A DNA stretch of 64,000 nt from Pseudovibrio sp. M1P-2-3 (GCF_031501865.1 NZ_JARRCW010000001.1:2687001-2751000), one strand, 5' to 3'; positions 34,320 through 45,818 are shown, counted from the first letter of the stretch. Notes: generated by a model from the letters alone, not told the origin. A program made the numbers and translations.

Positions 34320-35369
34320 TTAGGAATGGGAGGGAGCTGCATGACCATCATGCACATCACTTTCAGCAGCTGTGCCTTCGATTTCAGGGTAAGCATTATT
34401 CCGCACAAAGGTTCCCATATCATTGAAACAGACCCCGGCTTCTTTCATTTTAACTAGACTGGCCTTGCGAGTTAAATGCCTGATATAGAAAGGCTGCGGA
34501 ACATAAATATGATGGATTGCATGGGATTGCCCGAAAGCACAGCAAAACAGCTGAAATGGCAAGAAATACCATTTATCGAAGACCTGAGTTTGCTTCAGCA
34601 CACTATCAACACCGCCATAATAGTGCAGGCTGGTCGTCATAAAATGCAGACTAAAAGTCCTGAGCAGAGAAGGGAGAATATACACAACCATCAGAAAGTT
34701 AAAGATGGCGATATGCCCAGCGACGAATGAAAAAGTTGCAAGGGACAGACCGAACGTAGCATTGAGACCTGCCACAACATAGAACGAGGCCCACAACACC
34801 CAGATAGCTGTAAAAATGGCATGCATTGGATAAATGCAAGTCATGATAGTCAAAGGCTTGAAGTCTTTGGCTTCTCGAATGAGTGTCCTAAACTGGGTGA
34901 AGCAAAACAGAATATCGGCAAGGATCAGGAACCGTCTTACCCTATAAGGCAACCCATTGCTGATTAACCTCTCTTCAATGTCTTCAGGAGTTCCCGAGTG
35001 AACATGATGATGTAGGTGAATAGTTTTGCGCATAAACGGGTTCATGGTGTTTGGCTTGAACACCCAGCAAAACGTCAACAGGGCAGCTTGCTTGCCTCTT
35101 TGGTTTTTGAAATAGAGATTATGAAAGGTGTCATGTTCGATTTCATGAAGAAAGGACTGGAAGAAGGCAATTAAAACAATTGCAAGCAATGCCGGAACAA
35201 TTCCAAAATAGTAAAGCGTGGCCACAGCTATCATTACACCAGCAGATACCAGCGAAATCGTCAAACCGATTGCGGATTGATACTTCAACCAAGAATGCGA
35301 TTTTCTAAACTCACGATCAATAGTTTTCAGGTCTTGGCGAAGATTCATTACACTGCAGTTTCTGGACAT
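34320..35369 (-). CDS. Membrane fatty-acid desaturase family protein
   Basis: Di-iron membrane oxygenase of 349 residues. The three histidine boxes are HEIEHDTFHNLYF, IHLHHHVHSG and QSHAIHHIYVPQPFY, set between four to five hydrophobic helices. Family members desaturate or hydroxylate fatty acids or carotenoids. The C-terminus is His-rich (DVHDGHAAPSHS). It has an AAGGGA ribosome site. A 620-base A+T-rich stretch lies upstream. The substrate is not readable. Confidence 0.88.
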   Translation of the reverse strand: MSRNCSVMNLRQDLKTIDREFRKSHSWLKYQSAIGLTISLVSAGVMIAVATLYYFGIVPALLAIVLIAFFQSFLHEIEHDTFHNLYFKNQRGKQAALLTFCWVFKPNTMNPFMRKTIHLHHHVHSGTPEDIEERLISNGLPYRVRRFLILADILFCFTQFRTLIREAKDFKPLTIMTCIYPMHAIFTAIWVLWASFYVVAGLNATFGLSLATFSFVAGHIAIFNFLMVVYILPSLLRTFSLHFMTTSLHYYGGVDSVLKQTQVFDKWYFLPFQLFCCAFGQSHAIHHIYVPQPFYIRHLTRKASLVKMKEAGVCFNDMGTFVRNNAYPEIEGTAAESDVHDGHAAPSHS

Positions 35370-35993
35370 TTTTATTCCCTTCCCTCAAATACTCTCCGGT
35401 TTTCGACTTTGAGGTTTTCCAGAAGGCAAAGGCTCACCCTTAACGCTTCTCTTCGTGAAGTAGCGCCTCTCACTTCAAGTTTTTAAGTAAACAAATACTT
35501 TAATAAATATATTTATATAAAACATAATATATTCAACTCAAACAAAGTAACAAATAGGTGAATGTAATTTATATATTAACTTAAGTTCATCAATACTATT
35601 CAACTCACCATTTCAGCTCAATTTAAACATAATAACTGCAGTATAGATTTTCTATATTTGCTTTATTAATCGCTTTAATCACAGAGTATGACGCTCTAAT
35701 CTTTTAGGGATAGCAAGCTGAGCGTCTCTAAAATGTCGATCAATCGCTTTTAAATCATGACATAGGGTATGAGAAGGGCATCCACGTTAGCCATCACCTT
35801 GCCCTTCCTTCTGTTGTTTTTTCAAGAATCATAAAGTTGAAATTAAGCAAAAAATAGTTTATGATGTTTTTTACAAGAATTATGTATAATTATATTGATT
35901 TTTACTGCGCTTTAAATACTATTAATTCGAACTTTTCGTCATTATATCTACGCAAGTCTTTCAATTTATCTTTAAGCGACAGGTAATATAGAA
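35370..35993. other. A+T-rich intergenic region
   Basis: About 620 bases, richer in A+T than its surroundings, separate the divergent desaturase and glycerate kinase genes. I see no gene, RNA or clear repeat. It should hold the promoters of both genes. Confidence 0.6.
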
Positions 35994-37157
35994 TTGAAAA
36001 TTGTAGTTGCACCTGACTCCTTTAAAGAAAGCCTGACAGCGATGCAGGTTGCGGGCGCTATTGCTGACGGTATCAGACCCGCATTACCTGAAGCTGAATG
36101 TGATCTGCGGCCAGTGGCTGATGGGGGAGAAGGAACCGTGGACGCTATCGTCTCGGCGGTCGGCGGGCAAATTCACCACACAACAGTGATGGATCCTCTT
36201 GGCAGAACAGTCCCATCCTTTTTTGCCCTATTACCAGACAATAAAACTGCGATTATTGAAGTTGCCGCGGCTTCCGGACTGCATTTTGTAAGGCCGGAAC
36301 ACAGAAGCCCCCTTAACGCCACCAGCTATGGGAGCGGCCAACTGGTTAAAGCCGCTCTGGACGCTGGTGCAAGAAAGCTGATTATTGGTCTGGGAGGCAG
36401 CGCCACCAATGACGCGGGCGCCGGTCTTCTGGAAGCATTGGGGTTCAGGCTTCTGAACAAGGGTGGACAGCCTATTGGAAGAGGCGGCGCAGCTCTGGCG
36501 CAGCTCGAGCGTATTGATACTTTGAGACTGGACCCGAGACTGAAACAAACTGAACTTCTAGTAGCGTGTGATGTAACCAACCCACTCTGCGGCCCCGAAG
36601 GGGCCTCCCATGTATTTGGCGCGCAAAAAGGAGCAAGCCAAGAAGATATTTTGAAACTGGATAAAAACCTCCTGCATTTTGCTGAGATTGTTTCACGGGA
36701 CCTCCAACGTGATATTGCGCATGTGTCCGGCGCGGGAGCCGCAGGCGGCATGGGCGCTGCGCTGCTTGGTGTGCTGAACGCTCACATGTATGCGGGCTTT
36801 GATATCATTGCGCAGATCACCAATCTGGAAGAGACAATCAGCTCCGCAGATCTTGTGATAACCGGTGAAGGACGTCTGGATAGCCAGAGCATTTTTGGAA
36901 AGACCCCCGTAGGAGTGGCCAGACTTGCCCAAAAGCACGGCGTACCCGTCATCGCCATAGCAGGCTCTATTGAGACAGACCTGCAAACCTTGTCCCCCTA
37001 CGGGTTTTCCGCTCTCTTTAGTGTAAACCCACGTTTATGTAGTTTGGAAACTGCACTACAAAATGCAGAGGATAATATTCGCGCCTGCAGCCGCAACATT
37101 GCCAGCGCTTACGCTTTGGGTATGAAGCAGTTAGCCAGTAAGGAGTGCAGATTTTAA
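35994..37157 (+). CDS. Glycerate kinase (GarK/GlxK family)
   Basis: Cytoplasmic kinase of 387 residues that phosphorylates glycerate, feeding products of glyoxylate or glucarate use into glycolysis. The start MKIVVAPDSFKESLTAMQVA is the family hallmark, followed by LRPVADGGEGTVDAI, KLIIGLGGSATNDAGAGLLEALGF, ACDVTNPLCGPEGAS, GAGAAGGMGAALLGVL and LVITGEGRLDSQSIFGKTP. The initiator is TTG 35994 behind an AGGT site, since no ATG exists before the hallmark. No glyoxylate-path genes adjoin it. Confidence 0.93.
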   Translation: MKIVVAPDSFKESLTAMQVAGAIADGIRPALPEAECDLRPVADGGEGTVDAIVSAVGGQIHHTTVMDPLGRTVPSFFALLPDNKTAIIEVAAASGLHFVRPEHRSPLNATSYGSGQLVKAALDAGARKLIIGLGGSATNDAGAGLLEALGFRLLNKGGQPIGRGGAALAQLERIDTLRLDPRLKQTELLVACDVTNPLCGPEGASHVFGAQKGASQEDILKLDKNLLHFAEIVSRDLQRDIAHVSGAGAAGGMGAALLGVLNAHMYAGFDIIAQITNLEETISSADLVITGEGRLDSQSIFGKTPVGVARLAQKHGVPVIAIAGSIETDLQTLSPYGFSALFSVNPRLCSLETALQNAEDNIRACSRNIASAYALGMKQLASKECRF

Positions 37158-37377
37158 TAGCTTCAAGCGCTTAAACCGCAGCATTTCAACGGTTTCTTCA
37201 TTCACACCCTATTCCTACGCCACTTCAATAGGAGATCTTGTCTCCATTACCCCTCGTAATTCATACCATTCATATTCAGGTAATTGTCGATAACCAAAAA
37301 GTTATATAACTCTACAAATATATAAGAACAAAAAAAGAACTTCATAACATCCTTAACCATATTAAATTGGAAACCCT

Positions 37378-38919
37378 ATGAAACTTTTAGGTTCAACAAG
37401 GGCATTTATCGCCCGTCTGGGGCTGGGCACAGGTGCCTGCCTGCTGCTCTCCTCCGTTGCAATGGCAGACCCCACTGCCGCCCTTACCGCAAGCCGCCTT
37501 TCCGGTCCGGCTCCTCTGGCTGTCTTTTTTGATGCCACAGATACCACCGATAGCGATGCCTCTATCGACCCATTTCGCCAGCTTGGTTATTATTTTGATT
37601 TTGATGACCCAAACAGTGGAACTTGGCAGTACAGCGGCAAGAGTAAGAATATTGAAACAGGAGGCCCCTTGGCAGCCCACGTTTTTGACGAGGCAGGTAC
37701 CTATGAAGTGGGATTGCGGGCACAAAACCCCAATGGCAGCACCTCGGACGCGTGGGTGACTATCACTGTGGAAGACCCCGACATCACGTATGCCGGTACG
37801 AATACGATTGTCCTTTCTACAGGGTCAGACTTCACCGACGCTCCAGCAGGTGCCCAGCAGCTCGCAAATGTGACCAGCTGGCCGAACTTTCAAAGCAACA
37901 AGCGCTACTTGTTGAAAGCAGGAGATGATTTCACAGCTCTTGGGCAATTGAGAGTCAACCGGCGCAGCAATTTCCAGATTGGCAGCTTCGGGGACGGTAC
38001 AAAGCCCAAAGTTGAGCGGGTGATGCTGGCAATGCATGTGAATGATGCCGCCAATCCTGCTGAAAATGGTGTCATTCAAGATCTGGCGACAGAGAGTATT
38101 TTGCAACACAACATGTTCAACGACTTGCTTGTTTACGAAAACGAGCTCATTTCAAACAGCGCCTATATCAGCTTCGCAGGAGCGGTATCATGGTTTGCTG
38201 ATCCAACTCGCCGGGGAAATTCTTCCGCAGAAGACTGGAAGCATCCCGGACACATATATTTGGTTGAAAATCACCTTTCCAGCTTGGGAAATCCAGAGCA
38301 AGAAAACAGGATCGCAGGCCTTGCGCATCACGTGGCAGTTCTTGGAAATTATTCTGGCCTTGTGCGCGAACATTCCGTGAGACTGTTTGGAACCTACAAG
38401 TCCGTAGTTAGCCATAATAAGCTTACAGGCCCGGCAATTCTTGACAGTAAGCATGATTTGAAAGTTCATGCAAACGGCCTTGACGAGTGGCCCGCTGACC
38501 ACTCTCTTTTTGTCGCCGGAACAAATGAGCGTATTCTCCCCGCTACACGGTATGTGCGTATTAATGATAATGTTTTCGGCAGGCCCGACTCCCCTATTGA
38601 CTGGCATGTCCAAGTCGCCCCGCAAGATGATGGATCAAGTGGAACTGTTGAGGGGTTACGGGATGTGATCGTGGAAAACAATGAGTATATTGACGGAAAT
38701 GGAAACGTAGGGCTGGAGCGCAGCCTCCAAACTCTTGGCCATAACATCACCGAGCGTGGTAATGCCATCCCCACAGCTTGGAGTGATCCCATTACCGCAA
38801 AGACCTACCCTTCCAATTACTCGGATTACTCACCGCTTTATACACTGTTCTGGCATGGCCCGTACTTCATCGACGATGTTGTGCCAGCCACCAGTGCCCC
38901 ACAAAGAACGACACCATAA
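37378..38919 (+). CDS. Secreted PKD-domain protein with beta-helix-like region
   Basis: Exported protein of 513 residues. The signal peptide (residues 1-30) ends SVAMAD. Residues about 31-130 form a PKD domain (APLAVFFDATDTTD, DFDDPNSGTW, AAHVFDEAGTYEVGLRAQNPNG, VTITVED). The rest has repeated short strands with Asn at turns (LVENHLSSLGN, HHVAVLGNYSG, VSHNKLTGPA, VRINDNVFG, VIVENNEYIDGNG), which reads like a right-handed parallel beta-helix as in polysaccharide lyases. Glycan binding or cleavage outside the cytoplasm is inferred; no catalytic residues can be assigned. It has no near operon partner. Confidence 0.75.
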   Translation: MKLLGSTRAFIARLGLGTGACLLLSSVAMADPTAALTASRLSGPAPLAVFFDATDTTDSDASIDPFRQLGYYFDFDDPNSGTWQYSGKSKNIETGGPLAAHVFDEAGTYEVGLRAQNPNGSTSDAWVTITVEDPDITYAGTNTIVLSTGSDFTDAPAGAQQLANVTSWPNFQSNKRYLLKAGDDFTALGQLRVNRRSNFQIGSFGDGTKPKVERVMLAMHVNDAANPAENGVIQDLATESILQHNMFNDLLVYENELISNSAYISFAGAVSWFADPTRRGNSSAEDWKHPGHIYLVENHLSSLGNPEQENRIAGLAHHVAVLGNYSGLVREHSVRLFGTYKSVVSHNKLTGPAILDSKHDLKVHANGLDEWPADHSLFVAGTNERILPATRYVRINDNVFGRPDSPIDWHVQVAPQDDGSSGTVEGLRDVIVENNEYIDGNGNVGLERSLQTLGHNITERGNAIPTAWSDPITAKTYPSNYSDYSPLYTLFWHGPYFIDDVVPATSAPQRTTP

Positions 38920-38935
38920 GCTGTGAGCAAAACAA

Positions 38936-38963
38936 CCCGCCTATATCTTCGTATATAGGCGGG
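38936..38963. terminator. Perfect hairpin between converging genes
   Basis: CCCGCCTATAT (38936-38946) and ATATAGGCGGG (38953-38963) pair fully over a 6-base loop. Neither strand has a clear T run, so it may be a weak terminator or a 3'-end protector. Confidence 0.55.
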
Positions 38964-38997
38964 TGAACTCTCAAAAAGCTTTCCTGCCCTCTTTTGC

Positions 38998-40317
38998 TTA
39001 TGGGGACTTAGGCCAATGAGGATGGTATTCATCTATCTTGAAGGCGTGCTGGTGGCTTTTGCCGCTCAAATGGCTGCCTTCCCGCAAATGGGGGTGATCT
39101 TCGGGCAGGCCTTCATGAGAATGCTCCAGAACGTCCACCTCTCGCACTGGCCACAGGAAAGTTGAGAGAGTGAGCCCCACAAATGAAGCGGCGGCAAGTA
39201 TGATAAAGCTGGTCTGCATTCCCATTGCACTGCTCAGCCACCCTGCAGCCGGATAAGCAAACAACCAGCACAGGTGCGACAGTGAAAACTGGGCAGCAAA
39301 GACATCCGGTAAGCTTGCTGCAGCAGCAGATTTCTTCAAAAGACGCCCCATAGGCGTCTGCACTGCAGAGTAGCCAAGCCCCATAAGCAACCAAACAACC
39401 AAAACTCCCCGAAAACTGGAAAAAAAAGCGCCAATCAACAAGGCAAAGGAGAGAAACAGCGCTCCGCTGAGCATGATCGTTCTTTCGCGAAAATGCTTTA
39501 AAAGTAGCGGTACTAGAAAAGCGCAGGTCATCGAGCCCCCACCAAATACAGCAAGGGCAAGGGCCACATCACCACTGCTTAATCTCAACTCACTTTTCAC
39601 AATAACCACCGTATTCACAAGCACCATGGCCCCACCTGCGGCCACGGACAAGAACAGCGGCAGCGCCCCCCGCAAGCGCGGTGTGGCAAAGTACACCCGC
39701 ATCCCCTGCCCTAGCTGTCGCCAGCTCAACTTTTTTACCGGCACATCACTTTTCGGCACAAGCGCACTCACCACAAGCAGCGCAGACGCCACAAAGCCCA
39801 GCATGGTTCCTACAAACAACCCATGAAAACTCGTCACCATCAAAAGAAGAGCTGCAAGACCAGGGGAGAGAAGGCTTTCCAGATCATAAGAAAGGCGTGA
39901 AAGGGAGAGAGCCTGAGTGTACTCACTCTCCTTAGGCAACACCAATGGAATGGTGGCCTGCAAGGCCGGAGTATAGGCGGCTGAGGCTGACTGAAGAACA
40001 AAGATGAGGAGGTAAACCTGCCAAATCTCGCTGACAAAAGGCAGGAATGCAGCAACACTTGCCCGCAGAATATCAAGGGTGACGAGCAGTTTTTTTCGCG
40101 GTAGATGTACGCAAAGGGCAGAGAGTACAGGTGACAACCCCACATAGGCTACCATCTTAATAGTAAGGGCTGTGCCTAAGACGAGACCTGCATTTTTTCC
40201 CGCGAGCTCATAAGCAAGCAAGCTCAAGCCAACAGTCGCAAGCCCGGTTCCCCCTTGCGCGATAACTTGCGCGAGAAACAAATGACGGTAGGTTCGATTA
40301 AAAATGACACCAAACAT
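38998..40317 (-). CDS. MFS exporter with histidine-rich C-terminal tail (NreB-like)
   Basis: Major-facilitator transporter of 439 residues with about twelve helices. The first loop has LSALCVHLPRKKLLVTLDILRA. The C-terminal 45 residues are cytoplasmic and rich in His (EHSHEGLPEDHPHLREGSHL, then KSHQHAF and EYHPHWP). Such tails bind divalent metals and are the mark of NreB/NrsD-type nickel exporters. Nickel export is therefore the best guess; cobalt, copper or zinc are possible. The nickel enzyme urease is encoded 20 kb away. It is divergent from the sulfotransferase gene with 72 bases between. Confidence 0.78.
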   Translation of the reverse strand: MFGVIFNRTYRHLFLAQVIAQGGTGLATVGLSLLAYELAGKNAGLVLGTALTIKMVAYVGLSPVLSALCVHLPRKKLLVTLDILRASVAAFLPFVSEIWQVYLLIFVLQSASAAYTPALQATIPLVLPKESEYTQALSLSRLSYDLESLLSPGLAALLLMVTSFHGLFVGTMLGFVASALLVVSALVPKSDVPVKKLSWRQLGQGMRVYFATPRLRGALPLFLSVAAGGAMVLVNTVVIVKSELRLSSGDVALALAVFGGGSMTCAFLVPLLLKHFRERTIMLSGALFLSFALLIGAFFSSFRGVLVVWLLMGLGYSAVQTPMGRLLKKSAAAASLPDVFAAQFSLSHLCWLFAYPAAGWLSSAMGMQTSFIILAAASFVGLTLSTFLWPVREVDVLEHSHEGLPEDHPHLREGSHLSGKSHQHAFKIDEYHPHWPKSP

Positions 40318-40389
40318 ACTGCGGTTCCCTCATGTCAGGAGGCAGATAAGCCATCTACGTATACCTAACGCATCTTCGGAGGGCGAGCT

Positions 40390-41178
40390 ATGCCTATTCC
40401 CATATTGAACACCGGCGCCTTCTACTATTCCGTACCTAAAGTTGCGAGTACTTCCATAAAAACCGCGCTGCATTTGTTTAATATGGGCAGCGGTGAGACA
40501 ACAAAAGAACGCGGCATTCATAAAATCTATCCGGCGCGAATTGTCCGGCCAGACCAACCTGTACCGCTAGATGGTACTCAAAAAATCGCTATCCTCAGAG
40601 ACCCCCTTGAAAGGCTTTTGTCCTGCTACTCCAATAAAGTTAACTCCCATAAATATTTAGGGCGAAAACTGTCAAATAATGATGTCCATGAGGACTATGG
40701 TCTGCCCTATAACCCCAAAGTCAATCTTTTTATCCTGCAGTTACCAGAGTACTGCCTTGCCTCCCAGCCCCTCACCCACCACGCCTCAAGCTTTCGATGG
40801 TTTTTAGGCAATGACCTCTCTAGGTTCGACTATATTTTCACAATGGAAAACCTTGGGGAGTTCAAAGAGTTTTTCCAAGACCTGACGGAACAGAAGCTTG
40901 AGCTTCCCTGGCTTTTGAAGGTGAAAACAAAGTCGACAGTAGAAGACCTGTCAAAACGCGCTTTAAAAGCCGCTCTGCGCTTTTGCCGCCATGACTATGA
41001 ATTTTTAAAGGACTACTATTCACCGGAACGCTACGGAGGGATTCCTGATGGAGATCTTGAAGATCCTTCCTCTCTTTTGACGCCCTATGAAGTGTATCGG
41101 AGTCACTATATCAACCCGCAAGCCAGACAACGTTTTAATAATCTTTGGAAAAGCAGTGTAAAGCCGGAGGCTCTGTGA
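40390..41178 (+). CDS. Sulfotransferase family protein, copy 1
   Basis: Enzyme of 262 residues with the PAPS-binding motifs of carbohydrate sulfotransferases. The 5'-phosphosulfate loop is YSVPKVASTSIKTAL (residues 13-27) and the 3'-phosphate motif IAILRDPLERLLSCYSN (about 68-84). The C-terminal half has RFCRHDYEFLKDYY and YGGIPDGDLEDPSSLLTPYEVY, shared almost exactly with the second copy at 41762. No signal peptide or membrane helix is visible, so it would act in the cytoplasm on a soluble or lipid-linked glycan. A GGAGGG ribosome site precedes ATG 40390. Confidence 0.82.
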   Translation: MPIPILNTGAFYYSVPKVASTSIKTALHLFNMGSGETTKERGIHKIYPARIVRPDQPVPLDGTQKIAILRDPLERLLSCYSNKVNSHKYLGRKLSNNDVHEDYGLPYNPKVNLFILQLPEYCLASQPLTHHASSFRWFLGNDLSRFDYIFTMENLGEFKEFFQDLTEQKLELPWLLKVKTKSTVEDLSKRALKAALRFCRHDYEFLKDYYSPERYGGIPDGDLEDPSSLLTPYEVYRSHYINPQARQRFNNLWKSSVKPEAL

Positions 41179-41761
41179 GCTAGCGAGCACCCACCTAGGG
41201 CAAGCGAAGAGGGAGATAACTTCAGGGCCTGCAAATATTTGGGGTTCATGCTCCTCAACTGAAAGGCTTATGACTCCGAACCGATTTCTTATTGCTGAGT
41301 GCTAAAGGCAGAAAATTGCCCGCTCTGCTTGGAAAGCTCGGTTGAACAGTATCCGATCAACAGCAATCCCTTGAGCCGACTGCTGGATAGCACGACAAGC
41401 AGTCAGTATCGGCATTTAGCCCAAAATCTTGAGTTGTGTTATTGAAACGCCGAAGGCGATAAAATATTGCTTTCACATATCTTTAGCAGAAAAGCGGCAC
41501 ATACTTTTCAGAGGCACCCTTTAGGATTTTCCTGTGAACTGAGAGAATTCAAGAGGCTTTAGCGCCCCCCCTTCCGACAACGCGCCATACCTGCGCCGTA
41601 CTTATCAGCTCAAACTGAATCTCAGCCAGTCTTAAATGGGTACTGCAAGGTAAGACTGGTGATTGTTCTAATTCAGAAGGGCGCTAACCCAACTTCAAAA
41701 CTCCAGTGCCCCACTGCAAGTAGGCAATCAGGTTAAAGTCTACATCTACTCAAGGACACTT
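41179..41761. other. Intergenic stretch between sulfotransferase paralogues
   Basis: About 580 bases carry no frame with a ribosome site, no RNA and no recognisable repeat. The length is unusual between tandem paralogues and could hide a decayed gene, but I see no remnant. Confidence 0.5.
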
Positions 41762-42565
41762 ATGCCTGTTCCAATAAAAAATACAAAAATACTGTACTAC
41801 TCGGTCCCAAAAGTTGCCTGTACATCCATTAAAACAGCGCTGCACCAGTTAAACACCGGATCCACTCACCTACCAGAAGAAACCACCATTCACCGCCTTT
41901 ACCAAAGCCGTATCCTCAGACCAGACAAGCCCATGCGGGACAATGGCATAGGAAGGGTAGCAGTCATCAGAGACCCTCTAAAGCGGCTTCTTTCCTGCTA
42001 TTCAAATCGCGTTTTACACCATAGGGAGCTTAGTTTGGGAGCTTCAAATTCCGCAGTACACGAAGCGCTGAACCTTCCCTATAACCCGGATGTGAATACA
42101 TTTTTGCTCCGCATTGAGGATTACTGCAGGGCTTCCCGCCCCATCACCCATCATGTGGCGGGATTTCAATGGTATTTGGGAAATGACTTATCCAAGTTCG
42201 CCCATCTCTTCAAACAGGAGCAACTTACGGAATTTGAGGATCTTGTAGAAAGCCTGACAGGAGAAAACTTTAGCCTACCAAGGTTAGAAACCGGTGGCCG
42301 CAAAGTTACTCCAGATGACCTTTCAGAAGAGGCGCTCAATGCGGCGCTTCGCTTTTGCCGTCATGACTATGAGTTTTTAAAGGGCCGTTACTCTGCAGAC
42401 AGTTATGGCGGAATTCCCGAGGGGCAGCCGGAGGACCCTTCCTCTTTGCAAACACCCTACGGGGTCTATAACGGCAATCGCATTAACCCAAGCTTCCGCA
42501 AGCAATTGTCCATAATGGTACGCAAGGGGCCCTCTGCCCTACGTAAATTCTATGTAAACGAATAA
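41762..42565 (+). CDS. Sulfotransferase family protein, copy 2
   Basis: Paralogue of the gene at 40390, 267 residues, about half identical by eye over the full length. The PAPS motifs are YSVPKVACTSIKTALHQ (Cys where copy 1 has Ser) and VAVIRDPLKRLLSCYSN. The RFCRHDYEFLKGRYS and YGGIPEGQPEDPSSLQTPYGVY blocks are kept. It has its own AAGGAC ribosome site. Two diverged copies suggest two acceptors or positions on the same glycan. No PAPS-synthesis or glycosyltransferase genes lie in the window. Confidence 0.82.
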   Translation: MPVPIKNTKILYYSVPKVACTSIKTALHQLNTGSTHLPEETTIHRLYQSRILRPDKPMRDNGIGRVAVIRDPLKRLLSCYSNRVLHHRELSLGASNSAVHEALNLPYNPDVNTFLLRIEDYCRASRPITHHVAGFQWYLGNDLSKFAHLFKQEQLTEFEDLVESLTGENFSLPRLETGGRKVTPDDLSEEALNAALRFCRHDYEFLKGRYSADSYGGIPEGQPEDPSSLQTPYGVYNGNRINPSFRKQLSIMVRKGPSALRKFYVNE

Positions 42566-42618
42566 AACACGAATGGAAAAGGGCAAAGAACCAGCTACCT
42601 TCTTTGCCCACCTCCAAG

Positions 42619-43023
42619 TTAAGCAGCGCTTACTTTTCCAGCCATCAAATCACGCACTTTGGCATTCATGATTTCGTAGAGGTCTTTGAGGCCGTTGAAC
42701 GGGCGGACCATGACTTCAAAGTGGACGATCTTGCCGTTGTCGTCCCATTTGATCATGTCGATGCCCTTGATGTTCTTGTCGCCCACTTTGGCGGAGAACT
42801 CGAGGAACATGTCGTTGCCCACCACCAGCTCGCGGTGGTACTCAAAGTCCTGAAATACTTGAATGACGGAAGTCAGAATAAAGAAGGTGATCTGTTTGCC
42901 TTCTTTGGGGTTCCACACAGTTGGAGAGTGGAACTCCACGTTGTCGTCCAACAATTCGCTCAGCAGCTTGTTGTCCCGCTCAAAAACGATTTTGTGCCAC
43001 TTCTCAAGTCTATCATCAGCCAT
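42619..43023 (-). CDS. NTF2-like/SnoaL-fold protein
   Basis: Small cone-fold protein of 134 residues. The pattern RLEKWHKIVFERDNKLLSELLDDNVEFHSPTVW (split over residues 5-37), then FLEFSAKVGDKNIKGIDMIKWDDNGKIVHFEVMVRPFNGL is typical of SnoaL-like ketosteroid isomerase relatives. The catalytic role is unknown. A strong GGAGGA site sets ATG 43023. It lies 61 bases behind fadH on the same strand and may be co-transcribed with it. Confidence 0.82.
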   Translation of the reverse strand: MADDRLEKWHKIVFERDNKLLSELLDDNVEFHSPTVWNPKEGKQITFFILTSVIQVFQDFEYHRELVVGNDMFLEFSAKVGDKNIKGIDMIKWDDNGKIVHFEVMVRPFNGLKDLYEIMNAKVRDLMAGKVSAA

Positions 43024-43084
43024 GCTTTTTCCTCCCAAAGAAATTAAAAATGCCACTCTCCAGTGAGAAGAGTGGCAAACAGTT

Positions 43085-45112
<2,028 letters not shown>

Positions 45113-45130
45113 TTACAGTGGCTAAAACTA

Positions 45131-45169
45131 GACAGTGTCAAGTTTGTAACTCTAGATTTTGACAGTGTC
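45131..45169. promoter_or_regulatory. Twin palindromes between fadH and tetR
   Basis: GACAGTGTC occurs at 45131-45139 and 45161-45169, 30 bp apart, each within a wider GACAGTGTCAAG copy. The second is the core of TTGACAGTGTCAA. Equal spacing by nearly three helical turns fits two TetR dimers on one face of the DNA, controlling both genes. Confidence 0.75.
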
Positions 45170-45194
45170 AAGATCGAGTGATATAGAACAGCTT

Positions 45195-45818
45195 ATGGAT
45201 GCAAAAACACAACCACAAAAATCAGCTTACCACCACGGAGATCTGCGTACAGCATTACTGGACGAAGCGGCGACCATGCTGAAAGAAGGCGGCGAAGCGG
45301 GCCTTTCCATGCGCAAGCTGGCGGCCAATGTGGATGTTTCCAGAACGGCAGCCTACCACTACTTTTCCGATAAACAGGGCCTTCTTTGCGCCATAGCAGA
45401 GGAAGGCTTTGCCAAGTTTATGGCAGCAACCAACACTAGGGAAGAAACGCAAGGGGATACGGTGAGCGAAGACACCATTTATACCTTTGCTAAAAACTAC
45501 GTGGACTTTGCGACCAACAATCCCGAGTACTATGATTTGATGTTTGGCGGTACTTTGTGGAAGTCAAAAACACTGACTGAATCTTTGCAAAAGGCAGCGC
45601 ACCAGTCGTTCCGTCAATATGTTACCCGCGTGTCCCACTGGCGTAAATTGGGGTTGATCTCCAAGGATGTGGATCCGCTTCGCTATGCGCAAGTAAGTTG
45701 GGGGACGCTGCACGGCATCAGCCGCCTGACCATCGACGGTATTTATATTGACCGGAAAGCACTTGATGCAATGTGTAGAAATATGGCGCATATCTTCTAT
45801 CAGCAGCTTGAAATTTGA
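45195..45818 (+). CDS. TetR-family regulator, probably of fadH
   Basis: Regulator of 207 residues. SAYHHGDLRTALLDEAATMLKEGGEAGLSMRKLAANVDVSRTAAYHYFSDKQGLLCAI is a complete TetR DNA-binding domain (split over residues 10-67). The start YHHGDLR is common in regulators of fatty-acid-type metabolism. The C-terminal WHG-like domain has VSWGTLHGISRLTIDG. It diverges from fadH across two matching operators. ATG 45195 is chosen; the frame from TTG 45159 would run through an operator. An acyl-CoA ligand is inferred. Confidence 0.88.
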   Translation: MDAKTQPQKSAYHHGDLRTALLDEAATMLKEGGEAGLSMRKLAANVDVSRTAAYHYFSDKQGLLCAIAEEGFAKFMAATNTREETQGDTVSEDTIYTFAKNYVDFATNNPEYYDLMFGGTLWKSKTLTESLQKAAHQSFRQYVTRVSHWRKLGLISKDVDPLRYAQVSWGTLHGISRLTIDGIYIDRKALDAMCRNMAHIFYQQLEI

